64,000 bases of DNA from Streptomyces viridochromogenes (GCF_001270495.1 NZ_LGUR01000117.1:310001-374000), one strand, 5' to 3'. Positions 25,439 through 34,778 are shown, counted from the first letter of the stretch. The notes: generated by a model not told the origin, from the sequence alone. Translations and numbers: made by a program.

Positions 25439-26264
25439 ACTGCTCCTCCACCGCGGCCGAGACGATCGTGGTGACCGCCTTGAAGGTACGGATTCCCTCG
25501 TACATGCGCTCGCTCGTGTACGCCACCTTCCGCTCCCCGATCCGTTCGACACCCGGGACGACGGTGGCAGCCATCGCGAGATGCTCGGCGTCGAATTCGA
25601 GGGCGACGGTGAACGGGCCCTCGCTCACCGGCGCCTGACGGACCGCAAGCGCGGCCGCCTCCTTGGCGGCGGCCCGGATGTCGGCGGCGGTCCTGGCCGG
25701 CGTACGGCACACGGCGGCGTACCGCGAGACATGGTCCTTGACGGCGACCTTCAGCGCCTCGGGCGCGTACCCGAGGGCGTCCTCGCAGGCCACGTCGTCG
25801 CCGGTGACGAGCACGACGGGCACACCGTACTCGGCGACGACACGCGCGTTCAGCAGTCCCTCGCTCGCCCGCACGTCGTTCAGCCACACGCCGGTGACGG
25901 AGTTGGCGAGGTAGGTGTGGGCGAGGACGCCCTCCATGCCGGCGCCCGCGTGGTAGCCGACGAAGGCGATGCCGTCCACGTCGCCGTGCTGCACGCCCTC
26001 GACCATGGACAGCGCCTTGTGCCGGCCGGTGAGCATCTCCGCCCGCTCGTCGAGCCGTTCGAGCAGCAGATTGCGCATGCTCCAGTGGGCCTCGTTGATG
26101 ACGACCTCGTCGGCGCCCCCGTCGAGGAATCCCAGCACGGCGGCATTGACGTCCGAGGTGAACATCCCCCGGCACCGCTCCCACTGCGACGTCCCGGGCA
26201 GTACGTCGGCCGGCCAGGTCACGCCGGTGGCACCCTCCATGTCGGCGCTGATGAGGATCTTCAT
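25431..26264 (-). CDS. M55 family D-aminopeptidase (DppA-like)
   Basis: 277 aa. N-terminus MKILISADMEGATGVTW contains the D-x-E-G metal motif of DppA; FVGYHAGAGMEGVLAHTY and TGDDVACEDA supply the remaining ligands. DppA of Bacillus hydrolyses D-Ala-D-Ala and D-Ala-Gly-Gly. First gene of the peptidase operon, followed by M20, S9 and S66 enzymes, which points to uptake and digestion of cell-wall-derived or D-residue peptides. Confidence 0.9.
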   Translation of the reverse strand: MKILISADMEGATGVTWPADVLPGTSQWERCRGMFTSDVNAAVLGFLDGGADEVVINEAHWSMRNLLLERLDERAEMLTGRHKALSMVEGVQHGDVDGIAFVGYHAGAGMEGVLAHTYLANSVTGVWLNDVRASEGLLNARVVAEYGVPVVLVTGDDVACEDALGYAPEALKVAVKDHVSRYAAVCRTPARTAADIRAAAKEAAALAVRQAPVSEGPFTVALEFDAEHLAMAATVVPGVERIGERKVAYTSERMYEGIRTFKAVTTIVSAAVEEQYG

Positions 26265-26319
26265 GTGGATTCACGTTACGCGTCGACGAGGGAACTTCCT
26301 ACGAGTCGGAAGAGCCGTA

Positions 26320-26817
26320 TCAAGCCGTGGTGCGGGGCTTGAGGAAGGCCAGCGGCACGGCCACGACGGTGGCCACGGCCATCACCCCGGCGGTGACGAC
26401 GGCCTCCCCGGTGGACAGGCCGCTCGCGACCCCGGTGAACAGGGTGACCAGCAGCGCCCGGCCGCTCATGCTCAGCGAGGACGCCGGTCCCTGCAGTTCG
26501 GGGAAGACCTGGAGGGAGCGGCCGAAGACGACCGGGTAGACGGCGGCGAAGCCGACGCAGAACACGGCCAGCGAAGCGGTGGTGGACACCGGGCCGTCCC
26601 CGAAGGCGAGGAACAGCCCCACCCCGGCCACAGCGGCGGCGATGCCGCACGCCACGGTGCGTCCGGGACCACCGATGAGGGCCATGAGCTTCGCGGCGAA
26701 GAGGCTGGTGACGGCGAACGACGCGACGATGACCAGCAGATGGCCCGCGAAGGCCAGGGTGGACAGCCCGAAGTCGTCCGTGTACTCGCCACCTATGGCG
26801 AGTGACGCCGACTGCAA
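26320..26817 (-). pseudogene. Truncated MFS transporter (C-terminal half only)
   Basis: The open frame encodes 165 aa with five or six hydrophobic helices (LVIVASFAVTSLFAAKLMAL, VACGIAAAVAGVGLFLAF, LFTGVASGLSTGEAVVTAGV) like the second half of Bcr/CflA-type drug exporters, which are about 400 aa. The frame opens at a TTG with no ribosome binding site and no upstream coding sequence; the first six helices are missing. A deletion probably joined it to the cobalamin riboswitch region. It is unlikely to be functional. Confidence 0.7.
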
Positions 26818-27035
26818 CGTGTCCCCTTCTGAGCGTTCCCGATACGAGGGTGACCGTCGGTATGAGTTCGGTCCTCGATGCGAGCTTGGATCTCAAGATC
26901 GGTCGTCGCTCATCGTAGGCAGACGGTCGCCCCTCGCCACAACGTGATTTCTCACCCCGACCCGCTGTCCGGGCACGTCGCGAGCGGCCGAGCACCTCTT
27001 TCACGCCCCCGAGGCGCGCTTGTCAGCCACCCGGT

Positions 27036-27215
27036 CCGGGCACTACTGTCACCACGCCTTGGTGAACGGGAAATCCGGTGTGATGCCGGTGCGGCCCTCG
27101 CCACTGTGAATCGGGAAGTCCGGCTCCGGCCCTCACGGGCAGCCACTGGGTCCTTCGGGACCCGGGAAGGCGGAGCACGGGCGGTGCTACCCGTCAGCCA
27201 GGAGACCGGCCAAGG
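27036..27215 (+). promoter_or_regulatory. Cobalamin (adenosylcobalamin) riboswitch
   Basis: Contains the elements of the B12 riboswitch in order: GGTGAACGGGAAATCCGGTG, CGGCCCTCGCCACTGTGA, CGGAGCACGGGCGGTG and the B12 box GTCAGCCAGGAGACCGGCC (about 27193-27211). It lies directly upstream of cbiM with the ribosome binding region following, so vitamin B12 should shut off cobalt import. The 200 nt before it (26820-27035) show nothing recognisable. Confidence 0.95.
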
Positions 27216-27258
27216 CACGTCAACCATCCACGAGGTGCTGGAGAGGGTCTGCTGAGCC

Positions 27259-27966
27259 ATGCACATAGCCGAGGGTTTCCTGCCTCCGGCGCACGCGGTC
27301 GCCTGGGGCGTCGCGTCCGCGCCCTTCGTCGTCCACGGCGTCCGTTCACTCACCCGTGAGGTCAAGGAGCACCCGGAGAGCACCCTGCTCCTCGGCGCCT
27401 CCGGAGCCTTCACGTTCGTCCTGTCCGCGCTGAAGCTGCCCTCGGTGACCGGCAGCTGCTCGCATCCCACCGGCACCGGCCTCGGTGCCATCCTGTTCCG
27501 GCCGCCGATCATGGCCGTCCTGGGCACCATCACGCTGCTCTTCCAGGCGCTGTTGCTCGCGCACGGCGGTCTGACCACCCTCGGCGCCAACGTCTTCTCG
27601 ATGGCGATCGTCGGTCCCTGGGCCGGATACGCCATCTACAAGCTGCTGCGGCGTTACGACGTGCCGCTGATGGTCGCCGTCTTCTCCGGGGCCTTCGTCG
27701 CCGACCTGTCCACCTACTGTGTGACCAGCGTCCAGCTGGCGCTCGCCTTCCCCGACCCGAGCAGCGGATTCCTGGGCGCGCTCGGCAAGTTCGGCTCCAT
27801 CTTCGCCGTCACCCAGATCCCCCTCGCGGTGAGCGAGGGACTCCTCACGGTCCTCGTGATGCGGCTGCTGGTGCAGTCCAGCAAGGGCGAACTGACCCGG
27901 CTGGGCGTGCTCCTGACCAAGAAGCAGTCCCGGACCGAGACCGAGTCCGAGGCGGTGACCCGATGA
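27259..27966 (+). CDS. cbiM: Cobalt ECF transporter substrate-capture protein CbiM
   Basis: 235 aa. Begins [10 protein letters not shown]; the N-terminal Met-His supplies cobalt ligands in CbiM. Seven hydrophobic helices follow, with [20 protein letters not shown], the family hallmark. It forms the S-component of the CbiMNQO cobalt importer. Controlled by the upstream B12 riboswitch; cbiN overlaps by 4 bp. Confidence 0.95.
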   Translation: MHIAEGFLPPAHAVAWGVASAPFVVHGVRSLTREVKEHPESTLLLGASGAFTFVLSALKLPSVTGSCSHPTGTGLGAILFRPPIMAVLGTITLLFQALLLAHGGLTTLGANVFSMAIVGPWAGYAIYKLLRRYDVPLMVAVFSGAFVADLSTYCVTSVQLALAFPDPSSGFLGALGKFGSIFAVTQIPLAVSEGLLTVLVMRLLVQSSKGELTRLGVLLTKKQSRTETESEAVTR

Positions 27967-28355
27967 GCCGGAGTCCGATGAGCAAGAACACGAAGATCAA
28001 CGTCCTGCTGCTGCTCGTCGTGGCCGCCCTCGCCGTGCTACCGCTGGCCCTCGGCCTCGGCGACCACAAGGAGGAGCCGTTCACGGGCGCCGACGGCGAG
28101 GCGGAGTCGGCGATCACCGAGATCGAGCCGGACTACAAGCCCTGGTTCTCGCCGCTGTACGAGCCGCCGTCCGGCGAGATCGAGTCGGCGCTGTTCTCCC
28201 TCCAGGCGGCTCTCGGTGCCGGGGTCCTCGCCTACTACTTCGGCCTGCACCGGGGACGGCGGCAGGGCGAGCAGCGGGCGCTGGAGCGGCTGGGGGACGA
28301 CGCCGATCGCCCGGCCGGCGCCGCCGCCGAGGAATCCACGGCCGAGAGGGCCTGA
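27963..28355 (+). CDS. cbiN: Cobalt transporter accessory protein CbiN
   Basis: 130 aa with two membrane helices ([20 protein letters not shown] and [16 protein letters not shown]) and the extracytoplasmic loop [20 protein letters not shown] then [20 protein letters not shown], the CbiN signature. The C-terminal 30 residues are hydrophilic and extra. Start ATG overlaps the cbiM stop; an internal ATG at 27978 is an alternative. Confidence 0.93.
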   Translation: MSRSPMSKNTKINVLLLLVVAALAVLPLALGLGDHKEEPFTGADGEAESAITEIEPDYKPWFSPLYEPPSGEIESALFSLQAALGAGVLAYYFGLHRGRRQGEQRALERLGDDADRPAGAAAEESTAERA

Positions 28356-28361
28356 CGCCTC

Positions 28362-29111
28362 GTGCTGCCGATCGACGCGGCGGCGCACAGCAGTCGCTGG
28401 CGCCGCCGTCACCCCGTGGACAAGGCCGTGCTCGGGCTGGGCCTCACCGTGCTCGCGATCTCGTTGCCGCCCTGGCCGGGAGCCGCACTTGTCCTGGTCA
28501 CCGCCCTCGCCGTACTGCTGGGTCCGGCGGGGGTGCCCGCGCGGCGGCTGTGGCGCGCCTACCGCGTCCCGCTCGGCTTCTGTGTGACCGGCGCGGTCAC
28601 GCTGCTGGTCCAGGTCGGCGGGCCGGAAGGCTTCGTGTCCCTGGCCGACGAGGGCCCGCTGCGCGCCGGGGAGCTGCTGCTGCGCACCTCGGCCGCCTCG
28701 CTCGGGGTGCTGCTGTTCGCCTTCACCACCCCGATGTCCGATCTGCTGCCCCGCCTGGTGAGGGCCGGCGTGCCCGCGCCCGTCGTCGACGTCGCCCTGG
28801 TGACGTACCGCATGAGCTTCCTGCTCCTGGACTCCATGCGCCGTATCCGGGAGGCCCAGGCCGCCCGGCTCGGGCACACCGGCAGGGCCGCGGAGTGGCG
28901 GTCGCTGGCCGGGCTCGGGGCCACCGCCTTCGTGCGGGCCTTCGACCGGGCCACCCGGCTCCAGGCCGGGCTCGCCGGGCGCGGCTACGACGGCACCCTG
29001 CGTGTCCTGGTGCCCGAGGCCCGGGTCTCCGTCCGCTTCACGGCCGCGAGTTGCGCACTGCTCGCGACGCTGGCCGCCCTCACCCTCGTACTGGAAAAGG
29101 CCCTGCCATGA
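28362..29111 (+). CDS. cbiQ: Cobalt ECF transporter T-component CbiQ
   Basis: 249 aa from GTG at 28362. Multiple hydrophobic helices and the cytoplasmic coupling motif DSMRRIREAQAARLG (an A-R-G-type helix that contacts the ATPase). The gene overlaps cbiO by 4 bp (ATGA). Energy-coupling membrane subunit of the cobalt importer. Confidence 0.92.
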   Translation: MLPIDAAAHSSRWRRRHPVDKAVLGLGLTVLAISLPPWPGAALVLVTALAVLLGPAGVPARRLWRAYRVPLGFCVTGAVTLLVQVGGPEGFVSLADEGPLRAGELLLRTSAASLGVLLFAFTTPMSDLLPRLVRAGVPAPVVDVALVTYRMSFLLLDSMRRIREAQAARLGHTGRAAEWRSLAGLGATAFVRAFDRATRLQAGLAGRGYDGTLRVLVPEARVSVRFTAASCALLATLAALTLVLEKALP

Positions 29112-29956
29112 GCGAGCCCACCGCCCTGGTCGCCCTGCGGGGCGCGTCCTACGCCTACGAGGACGGCCCCGTCGTCCTCAGCGACCTCGACTTCGACGTG
29201 CGCGAGGGGCGCGCGCTTGCGCTGCTCGGGCGCAACGGCAGTGGCAAGACCACGCTGATGCGGCTGCTCAGCGGTGGACTGCGCCCGCACGACGGCCGGT
29301 TGACCGTGGCGGGTACGCCGGTCACGTACGACCGCAAGGGGCTGACCCGGCTACGGACGACCGTGCAGCTGGTGGTGCAGGACCCGGACGACCAGCTGTT
29401 CGCCGCGTCCGTCGCCCAGGACGTCTCCTTCGGCCCGCTGAACCTCGGTCTGGCCGATGCCGAGGTACGTGTGCGGGTCGACGAGGCGCTCACCGCCCTG
29501 GACATCACCGCGCTGGCCGACCGGCCCACGCACCTGCTGTCGTACGGGCAGCGCAAGCGCACCGCGATCGCGGGCGCGGTGGCGATGCGGCCCCGTGTGC
29601 TGATCCTGGACGAACCGACCGCCGGGCTCGACCCGGACGGCCAGGAGCGCCTGCTCGCCACCCTCGACGGACTGCGCGCGAGCGGCACCACGGTGGTGAT
29701 GGCCACCCATGACGTCGACCTGGCCCTGCGCTGGGCCGACGACGCGGCGCTCCTCACCCCGTCCGGCGTACGCACCGGTCCGGCGGCCACCATGCTGGCC
29801 CGCACCGATCTCCTCCAGCAGGCTGGACTACGGCTGCCGTGGGGCGTCGCGGCCACCGAACTCCTTCGCTCCCACGGCCTGTTGACCGAGGCGGCGGACG
29901 GTCCGCGGACCGCCGAGGACCTGGCCGCCCTCGTCTCGGCCCCCGCCGAGGGCTGA
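29108..29956 (+). CDS. cbiO: Cobalt ECF transporter ATPase CbiO
   Basis: 282 aa. Walker A LLGRNGSGKTTLMRL near residue 39, signature LSYGQRKR, Walker B VLILDEPTAGLDPDG, H-loop in ATHDVD. The QLVVQDPDDQLFA segment is typical of ECF ATPases. A single ATPase gene serves the importer as a homodimer. Last gene of the riboswitch-controlled operon; an imperfect hairpin follows. Confidence 0.94.
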   Translation: MSEPTALVALRGASYAYEDGPVVLSDLDFDVREGRALALLGRNGSGKTTLMRLLSGGLRPHDGRLTVAGTPVTYDRKGLTRLRTTVQLVVQDPDDQLFAASVAQDVSFGPLNLGLADAEVRVRVDEALTALDITALADRPTHLLSYGQRKRTAIAGAVAMRPRVLILDEPTAGLDPDGQERLLATLDGLRASGTTVVMATHDVDLALRWADDAALLTPSGVRTGPAATMLARTDLLQQAGLRLPWGVAATELLRSHGLLTEAADGPRTAEDLAALVSAPAEG

Positions 29957-29981
29957 CGACTTTGCCCGCCAAAGGTCGTCA
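29954..29981 (+). terminator. Likely terminator of the cbiMNQO operon
   Basis: TGACGACTTT-GCCCGCC-AAAGGTCGTCA forms a 10-bp stem with one bulged G at the end of cbiO. No U-tract follows, so its strength is uncertain. Confidence 0.5.
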
Positions 29982-30052
29982 ATGACTCGAATGTTCTCTC
30001 ACTCCCTGTTCTATGGAACCGGCGTACACCGGGAGTACGGGAGTGAGGGAAC

Positions 30053-31570
30053 ATGGCCGAGGACCTCGCGGGCGCGGGCCCGCCGCCGCAGTCCGCCGGC
30101 TTGAAGCCCAATGCGATCGGGTTCCTCGACGCACTGGTCATCGGGCTGAACTCCACCTCCCCGGCGTACTCGGTGGCGGCGGTCATCGGCCCGGTGGTGG
30201 CGCTGGTGGGGATCCACGCCCCCGGTGTGATGCTGGCGTCGTTCGTGCCCATGCTGCTCATCGCCTCGGCGTTCTACTACCTCAACAAGGCCGACCAGGA
30301 CTGCGGCACCACGTTCTCCTGGGTCACCCGGGCCATGGGGCCGTGGGCCGGGTGGCTCGGCGGCTGGGCCATCGCGATGACCGGGGTGCTGGTCGTCGGG
30401 TCGCTCGCGGACGTGGCCGTGACCTTCGCCCTGCTCGCCCTCGGCCTCGACAGCTGGGTGGACGACGACGTGCTTCGCCGGCTGCTCACGGTGCTGCTCA
30501 TCCTGGTGATGACGGCCATCTGTGTCATCGGCACCGAGGTGTCGGCCAAGGTGCAGAACATCCTGATCCTCGCGCAGGTCGTCTGTCTGCTCGCCTTCGC
30601 CGTGGTGGCGCTGTACCGCGTGTACGCCGACACCGGCACGCTCGACGCCGTCGAACCGTCGATCAGCTGGCTGGACCCCTTCGGAGCCGGCGGGGCATCG
30701 CTGACCGGGGCCCTGCTGCTGGGTGTGTTCATCTACTGGGGCTGGGAGTCGGCGGTCAACCTCACCGAGGAGACCGAGGACTCCGCCACCGCTCCCGGCA
30801 AGGCCGCCGTGTGGTCGACGGTCATTCTGCTGGTGACCTATGTGGCGGTCGGTTTCGCGGTGGTCGCCTACGCCGGAGCGGCCTATCTGGCCGAGAACGC
30901 GGCGGAGGAGGAGTTCATCTTCGCCCTGCTCGCCGAGGAGGCCATGGGCGGCTGGCACTGGGTCGTACTGCTGGCGGTCTCGACGTCCGCGCTGGCGTCG
31001 ACCCAGACGACGATCATCCCGGCGTCCCGCACGGCGCTGTCCATGGCGCGGCGGCATGCGCTGCCCGCGCATTTCGGGCGGATCCATCCGCGGTTCCGCA
31101 CGCCGGACGTGAGCACGTGGTGGGTCGCCGGCATCGCCATCGCCTGGTACCTCGTCGTCAGCGAGATCAGCTCCAACGCGCTGTTCGACTCGCTCACCGC
31201 GCTGTCGCTGCTGATCGCGTTCTACTACGCGCTCACGGGCGTCGCCTGCGTCGTCTACTACCGCCGCCATCTGACGCGCAGCGTCCACCACTTCGTCCTC
31301 ATCGGCCTCGGCCCGCTCGTCGGCGCCGGGCTGCTGGCCTGGCTGCTGGTGGAATCGGTCATCGACATGTCCGACCCCGCCAACTCCTACAGCGGCGACT
31401 CGTGGTTCGGGCTCGGTCCCCCGCTCGTCATCGGTATCGGCATCGCCGTCACCGGCGTGGTCATCATGGTCGTACGGCGGCTGCTGGCGCCCGTGTTCTG
31501 GTCGGAACGCCCCGGTGTGGTCGACCCCTCCCTCGTCGACGGTGACGGGCCGGGGAGCAAGGAGTCCTGA
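30053..31570 (+). CDS. APC family amino acid/polyamine permease
   Basis: 505 aa with about 12 hydrophobic helices. The first helix region IGFLDALVIGLNSTSPAYSV carries the G-x-N-S-type substrate loop of APC permeases; DQDCGTTFSWVTRAMGPWAG and FIYWGWESAVNLTEETEDSA are further family motifs. Likely a proton-driven amino acid or amine importer; the substrate is unknown. The universal stress protein gene starts 2 nt after its stop, so the two form an operon. Confidence 0.87.
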   Translation: MAEDLAGAGPPPQSAGLKPNAIGFLDALVIGLNSTSPAYSVAAVIGPVVALVGIHAPGVMLASFVPMLLIASAFYYLNKADQDCGTTFSWVTRAMGPWAGWLGGWAIAMTGVLVVGSLADVAVTFALLALGLDSWVDDDVLRRLLTVLLILVMTAICVIGTEVSAKVQNILILAQVVCLLAFAVVALYRVYADTGTLDAVEPSISWLDPFGAGGASLTGALLLGVFIYWGWESAVNLTEETEDSATAPGKAAVWSTVILLVTYVAVGFAVVAYAGAAYLAENAAEEEFIFALLAEEAMGGWHWVVLLAVSTSALASTQTTIIPASRTALSMARRHALPAHFGRIHPRFRTPDVSTWWVAGIAIAWYLVVSEISSNALFDSLTALSLLIAFYYALTGVACVVYYRRHLTRSVHHFVLIGLGPLVGAGLLAWLLVESVIDMSDPANSYSGDSWFGLGPPLVIGIGIAVTGVVIMVVRRLLAPVFWSERPGVVDPSLVDGDGPGSKES

Positions 31571-31572
31571 AG

Positions 31573-31989
31573 ATGTCAGTCGTCCTCGGCTTCGACGAGT
31601 CCCCGGGCGCCGTGCGTGCGCTGACCGTCGCGATCGAGCTGTCGGCAGCGTTCGACGAACCCCTCGTGCTGGTCTACGGCGCCGCGGCCCCGGGCGCCAT
31701 GGGCGACGAGTACGCCGCCCATCAGCAGGCGGTCCGCGAAGCCGGTCAGCTCGCCCTCGAGCACGCGGTCCGGGTGGCGGAGGAGGCCGGTGTGCGGGCC
31801 ACGGTCGAGCTCATCGACCAGAAGCCCGCACCGGCGCTGATGGATGCCGCGTCACGCCATGCGGCGCGGTTCATCGTGGTGGGCACGTGGGGCGAGAGCC
31901 CGGTGCGCGGGGCGCTGCTGGGCTCGACTCCCCACAAGCTCCTGCACCTCTCCGGCGTCCCGGTCCTCTGCGTGCCGACCGAGACCTGA
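31573..31989 (+). CDS. Universal stress protein (UspA family)
   Basis: 138 aa. Single USP domain: N-terminal VVLGFDESPGAVRAL, ATP-binding loop VVGTWGESPVRGALLGSTPH near residues 98-117, and a final strand VPVLCVPT. AAGGAG lies 8 nt before the ATG, inside the permease gene. USP genes next to APC permeases often modulate the transporter. Confidence 0.88.
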   Translation: MSVVLGFDESPGAVRALTVAIELSAAFDEPLVLVYGAAAPGAMGDEYAAHQQAVREAGQLALEHAVRVAEEAGVRATVELIDQKPAPALMDAASRHAARFIVVGTWGESPVRGALLGSTPHKLLHLSGVPVLCVPTET

Positions 31990-32019
31990 GCCGCCTGTGT
32001 GCCCACCGGGACGAGCGGT

Positions 32020-32707
32020 TCAGGTCGCCGTCGCCGCTGCCGCCGCCCGCCCCGCCGTGCGGCCCGAGAACAGGCAGCCGCCGAGGGTCTTCCGGGTGAG
32101 GAGCTTCTCCTCGAAGGGCTCCACGACTGCGGGACCAGTTCCCCACGTGACATGGAAGCGCGGCCCGAGTTGCCGTGTCCGTCCGCGAGCCCGCCGCCGC
32201 GCTCGGCCCAGCCGACGATGGGGAACCACTGCATGCCGAGCCCGGCCAGCCAGGACCGCATCTCCTCGGAGGCGAAGTCCACGTACGCCTCGGCCCACTT
32301 GTAGGCCCAGTAGTCCTGCCCCGACGGGTCGGAGATCCCGCGGTCGAAGCCCGTGCCCAGCCAGTCCTGCCAGGCCAGGTCGTGGGAGTCCTTGACGCCC
32401 ATCAGCCGCTGCTCGTCGGAGTTGACGAAGGAGAGCCCGCCGAAGGACCAGAACGCCTGCCTCCGAGACTCGCCTCCGGCTCCTGGTCCAGCAGCACCTT
32501 GCGTCCCGCCGCCTCCAGTTCGGCCGTGGCGACCAGCCCGGCGAGCCCGTGGCCGACGACGATGGCGTCCGCGTCCGCGGATCCGGCCGAGGCAGCGAAG
32601 GCCGGGAACGTCGCCTGCGCGAGAGCGGCACCGGCGAGCACCCCGCCGGCGACGGTCAGGGCACGACCGCGGGTGATCGCGGCAGGGGCTGACGACGGGT
32701 TCTCCAT
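32020..32707 (-). pseudogene. Decayed FAD-binding dehydrogenase
   Basis: From the ATG at 32707 a twin-arginine-like leader and FAD site (IVVGHGLAGLVATAELEAAG) are read, then a 1-nt loss near 32459 shifts frame into QAFWSFGGLSFVNSDEQRLM, and another near 32164 shifts into RFHVTWGTGPAVVEPFEEKL. The frame then jumps straight to a C-terminal motif LGGCLFSGRTAGRAAA. Intact proteins of this flavoprotein family are about 550 aa; here roughly 300 internal residues are gone. Two frameshifts plus an internal deletion argue for real decay rather than sequencing error. Confidence 0.8.
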
Positions 32708-32855
32708 GGGCTGCCTTCCGGAGGTACGCAGGGGCATGACGCAGGGGTGCTGCGCGGGGCGGGAGGCACACGAGAGGCCGCTGTGGCAGCGGGTGTTACC
32801 GACGGCAGCCCTGGGGGTCGCCGCGGTCGCCAGATGCCGCAACCGTGAACTCTTC

Positions 32856-33896
32856 TCACGTTTGATGGATGCGATCCACCAGGATGTCGATCACCGACGG
32901 CGTCCGCGGCCCGTAGCCGAGCAGCACCCCGTCCTCCATGTCGACGACCCGGCGGTTCATCCCGGCCGGCGTCTGGCTGATCCCCGGAATATCGACCAGA
33001 CCGTCCACACCGCCGACCGACTCCAACCCCTTGGTCATCATCAGGATCACGTCCGGCTGGGCCCGCACCAGGGCCTCGCTGGTGATCGGCGTGAACGGCT
33101 TGTCCAGTCCGGCCTCCTTGCCCGCGTCCAGGGCCCCCGCGGCCTCGATCAGCGAGTCGGCGCCCGACCCCTTGCCGCCGATCAGATAGACGGCCGCGCT
33201 GCCGCGCATGTACAGGAAGGCCACCTTGGGCCTGCTGCCCTTGGGTACGGCGGCGCGGGCGGCGGCGAGTTCGTCGCTCATGCGCTTGTTCAGGGCCTCG
33301 CCGGCCTCGGGGACGCCGAGCGCCTCGGCGACGCGGGTGGTGCGGGTGGTGACGTCGGCGAGTTCGGTGGCGGGGTCGAGGACGACGACGGGGACGCCGG
33401 CGTCCCGGATCTGGTCGATGGCCTCCCGGGGGCCGGTGTCGGTGTCGGCCAGCACGACCGTCGGCCGCAGCGAGAGCACGCTCTCCGCGCTCACGTCGTG
33501 CGCCTTGGTGACCTGCGGGAGCTTCTTCGCCTCCGCGAACGTGGCGGTGACGTCCCGGCCGACGACCCGGTCACCGAGGCCCAGCGTGAACACGATCTCC
33601 GCGACACCGCCGTTGAGCGGCAGGATGCGCGAGGCGTCCTTCACCGTCACCCTGCGACCGTCGGAGGAGTCGACGGTGACCGGCAACTTCGGGGCGGGCG
33701 GCTCACCTTCGAGCGGGACGAGGGTGTTCTTCGCGAGCCGCTTCTCGGCCGCGGCGGCGCGGGCGCTCGCGGAGGCGGGGGAAGCGTCGGTCCCACCCGA
33801 ACCGGAGGAGCCGGAAGAACCTCCCCCGGCGCAGGCGCCCGACACGAGCGCGAGCGTCAGGCCGAGGACGGCGAGATGTCTCCGGGATGCGCGCAT
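32856..33896 (-). CDS. Heme/iron ABC transporter substrate-binding lipoprotein (HmuT-like)
   Basis: 346 aa. ATG at 33896 starts a lipoprotein signal (LAVLGLTLALVSGAC, Cys near residue 22) followed by a Gly/Ser linker. Type III binding-protein fold: RILPLNGGVAEIVFTLGLGD, ESVLSLRPTVVLADTDTGPR, VAFLYMRGSAAVYLIGGKGS and LVRAQPDVILMMTKGLESVG match HmuT/BhuT heme-binding proteins. The permease and ATPase (HmuU, HmuV) are missing next to it; a pseudogene lies there instead. An iron box at 33940 overlaps its promoter, so expression should rise when iron is scarce. Confidence 0.85.
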   Translation of the reverse strand: MRASRRHLAVLGLTLALVSGACAGGGSSGSSGSGGTDASPASASARAAAAEKRLAKNTLVPLEGEPPAPKLPVTVDSSDGRRVTVKDASRILPLNGGVAEIVFTLGLGDRVVGRDVTATFAEAKKLPQVTKAHDVSAESVLSLRPTVVLADTDTGPREAIDQIRDAGVPVVVLDPATELADVTTRTTRVAEALGVPEAGEALNKRMSDELAAARAAVPKGSRPKVAFLYMRGSAAVYLIGGKGSGADSLIEAAGALDAGKEAGLDKPFTPITSEALVRAQPDVILMMTKGLESVGGVDGLVDIPGISQTPAGMNRRVVDMEDGVLLGYGPRTPSVIDILVDRIHQT

Positions 33897-33939
33897 GGGT
33901 TTCCCTTCCCTCTCTGCTGGCACACTACCGAGCAATACT

Positions 33940-33958
33940 TTAGGTTAGGCTTACCTTA
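33940..33958. promoter_or_regulatory. Iron box (DmdR1/IdeR-type operator), divergent promoter
   Basis: TTAGGTTAGGCTTACCTTA is close to the 19-bp actinobacterial iron-box consensus with its TTAGGTTAGSCTAACCTAA symmetry. It lies between hmuT-like (minus) and the anchored surface protein (plus), so one repressor site can control both when iron is plentiful. Confidence 0.88.
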
Positions 33959-33981
33959 GTTTCCTCTGGTGGGGGTGTTCC

Positions 33982-34770
33982 ATGGCGTGGGCAAGTAGCC
34001 TGCACCGCACGGGAGTTGGACCGTTCCTCGGGTTCGCGGCCGTGGCCGCCCTGCTACTTCCGGCCGCCGGGCCGGCAGCCGCGGCAAGCGGTTCGGCGAC
34101 GGGCCCCGAGGGCCAGAAACTCACCGTCTCCAAGTCCTCCGGCCTCGATCCGGACGGCGAGACGGTGACCGTGACGGGCTCCGGCTACAACACCGAGAAG
34201 GGCATCTACGTCGCCTTCTGCGTGGACAACGGCGCGGGTAAGACCCCCACGCCGTGCGTGGGCGGGGTGGACATGTCCGGTGAGTCCGGGGCGTCCGCCT
34301 GGGTCTCCTCCAACCCGCCGTCATACGGGGAGGGACTGGCGAAACCGTACGAAGGCAGCGGCCACAAGGGCTCGTTCAGCGTGCCGCTCAAGGTGCGCGC
34401 CAAGGACGCGAACACCGACTGCGCCAAGTCCGGCGTGAAATGCGCCGTCATCACCCGCAACGACCACACCCGGGGCGGCGACCAGAGCCAGACGGTCCGG
34501 ATCCCGGTGACCTTCGGCGGCAGTGGCGGGAACACGTCGAACGGCGACGGCGCCTCGGCGACGCCGACCGCGTCGGCCGGGGCGAGCACGACCGGCGGTG
34601 GGGGTAGGGGCAGTTCGGCCGAGAGCGGCGACACGACGTCCGACGGGCCGCTCGCGAGCACCGGTTCCGCCGCCCTGACGGCCGGCGGGACGGCGGCCAC
34701 CCTGGTCGCGGCCGGCACCGGGGCCTGGCTCTGGGCCCGCAGGCGGCGGCGCGCGGCGAACGCGGGGTGA
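33982..34770 (+). CDS. Sortase-anchored surface protein with neocarzinostatin-like domain
   Basis: 262 aa. Signal peptide to about residue 36 (LLLPAAGPAAAASG). Residues 43-178 are one beta-sandwich-like domain with four cysteines (C80, C92, C147, C154): GYNTEKGIYVAFC, PTPCVGG, DC...KC and ITRNDH. This Cys pattern and order resemble neocarzinostatin family apoproteins. A Ser/Thr/Gly-rich stalk follows, then LASTG (224-228), a hydrophobic helix and an Arg-rich tail, the sorting signal for class E sortase. It sits next to an iron box and a heme-binding lipoprotein gene, so a role in heme or siderophore capture is inferred. Confidence 0.8.
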   Translation: MAWASSLHRTGVGPFLGFAAVAALLLPAAGPAAAASGSATGPEGQKLTVSKSSGLDPDGETVTVTGSGYNTEKGIYVAFCVDNGAGKTPTPCVGGVDMSGESGASAWVSSNPPSYGEGLAKPYEGSGHKGSFSVPLKVRAKDANTDCAKSGVKCAVITRNDHTRGGDQSQTVRIPVTFGGSGGNTSNGDGASATPTASAGASTTGGGGRGSSAESGDTTSDGPLASTGSAALTAGGTAATLVAAGTGAWLWARRRRRAANAG

Positions 34771-34778
34771 CCGTGAAC

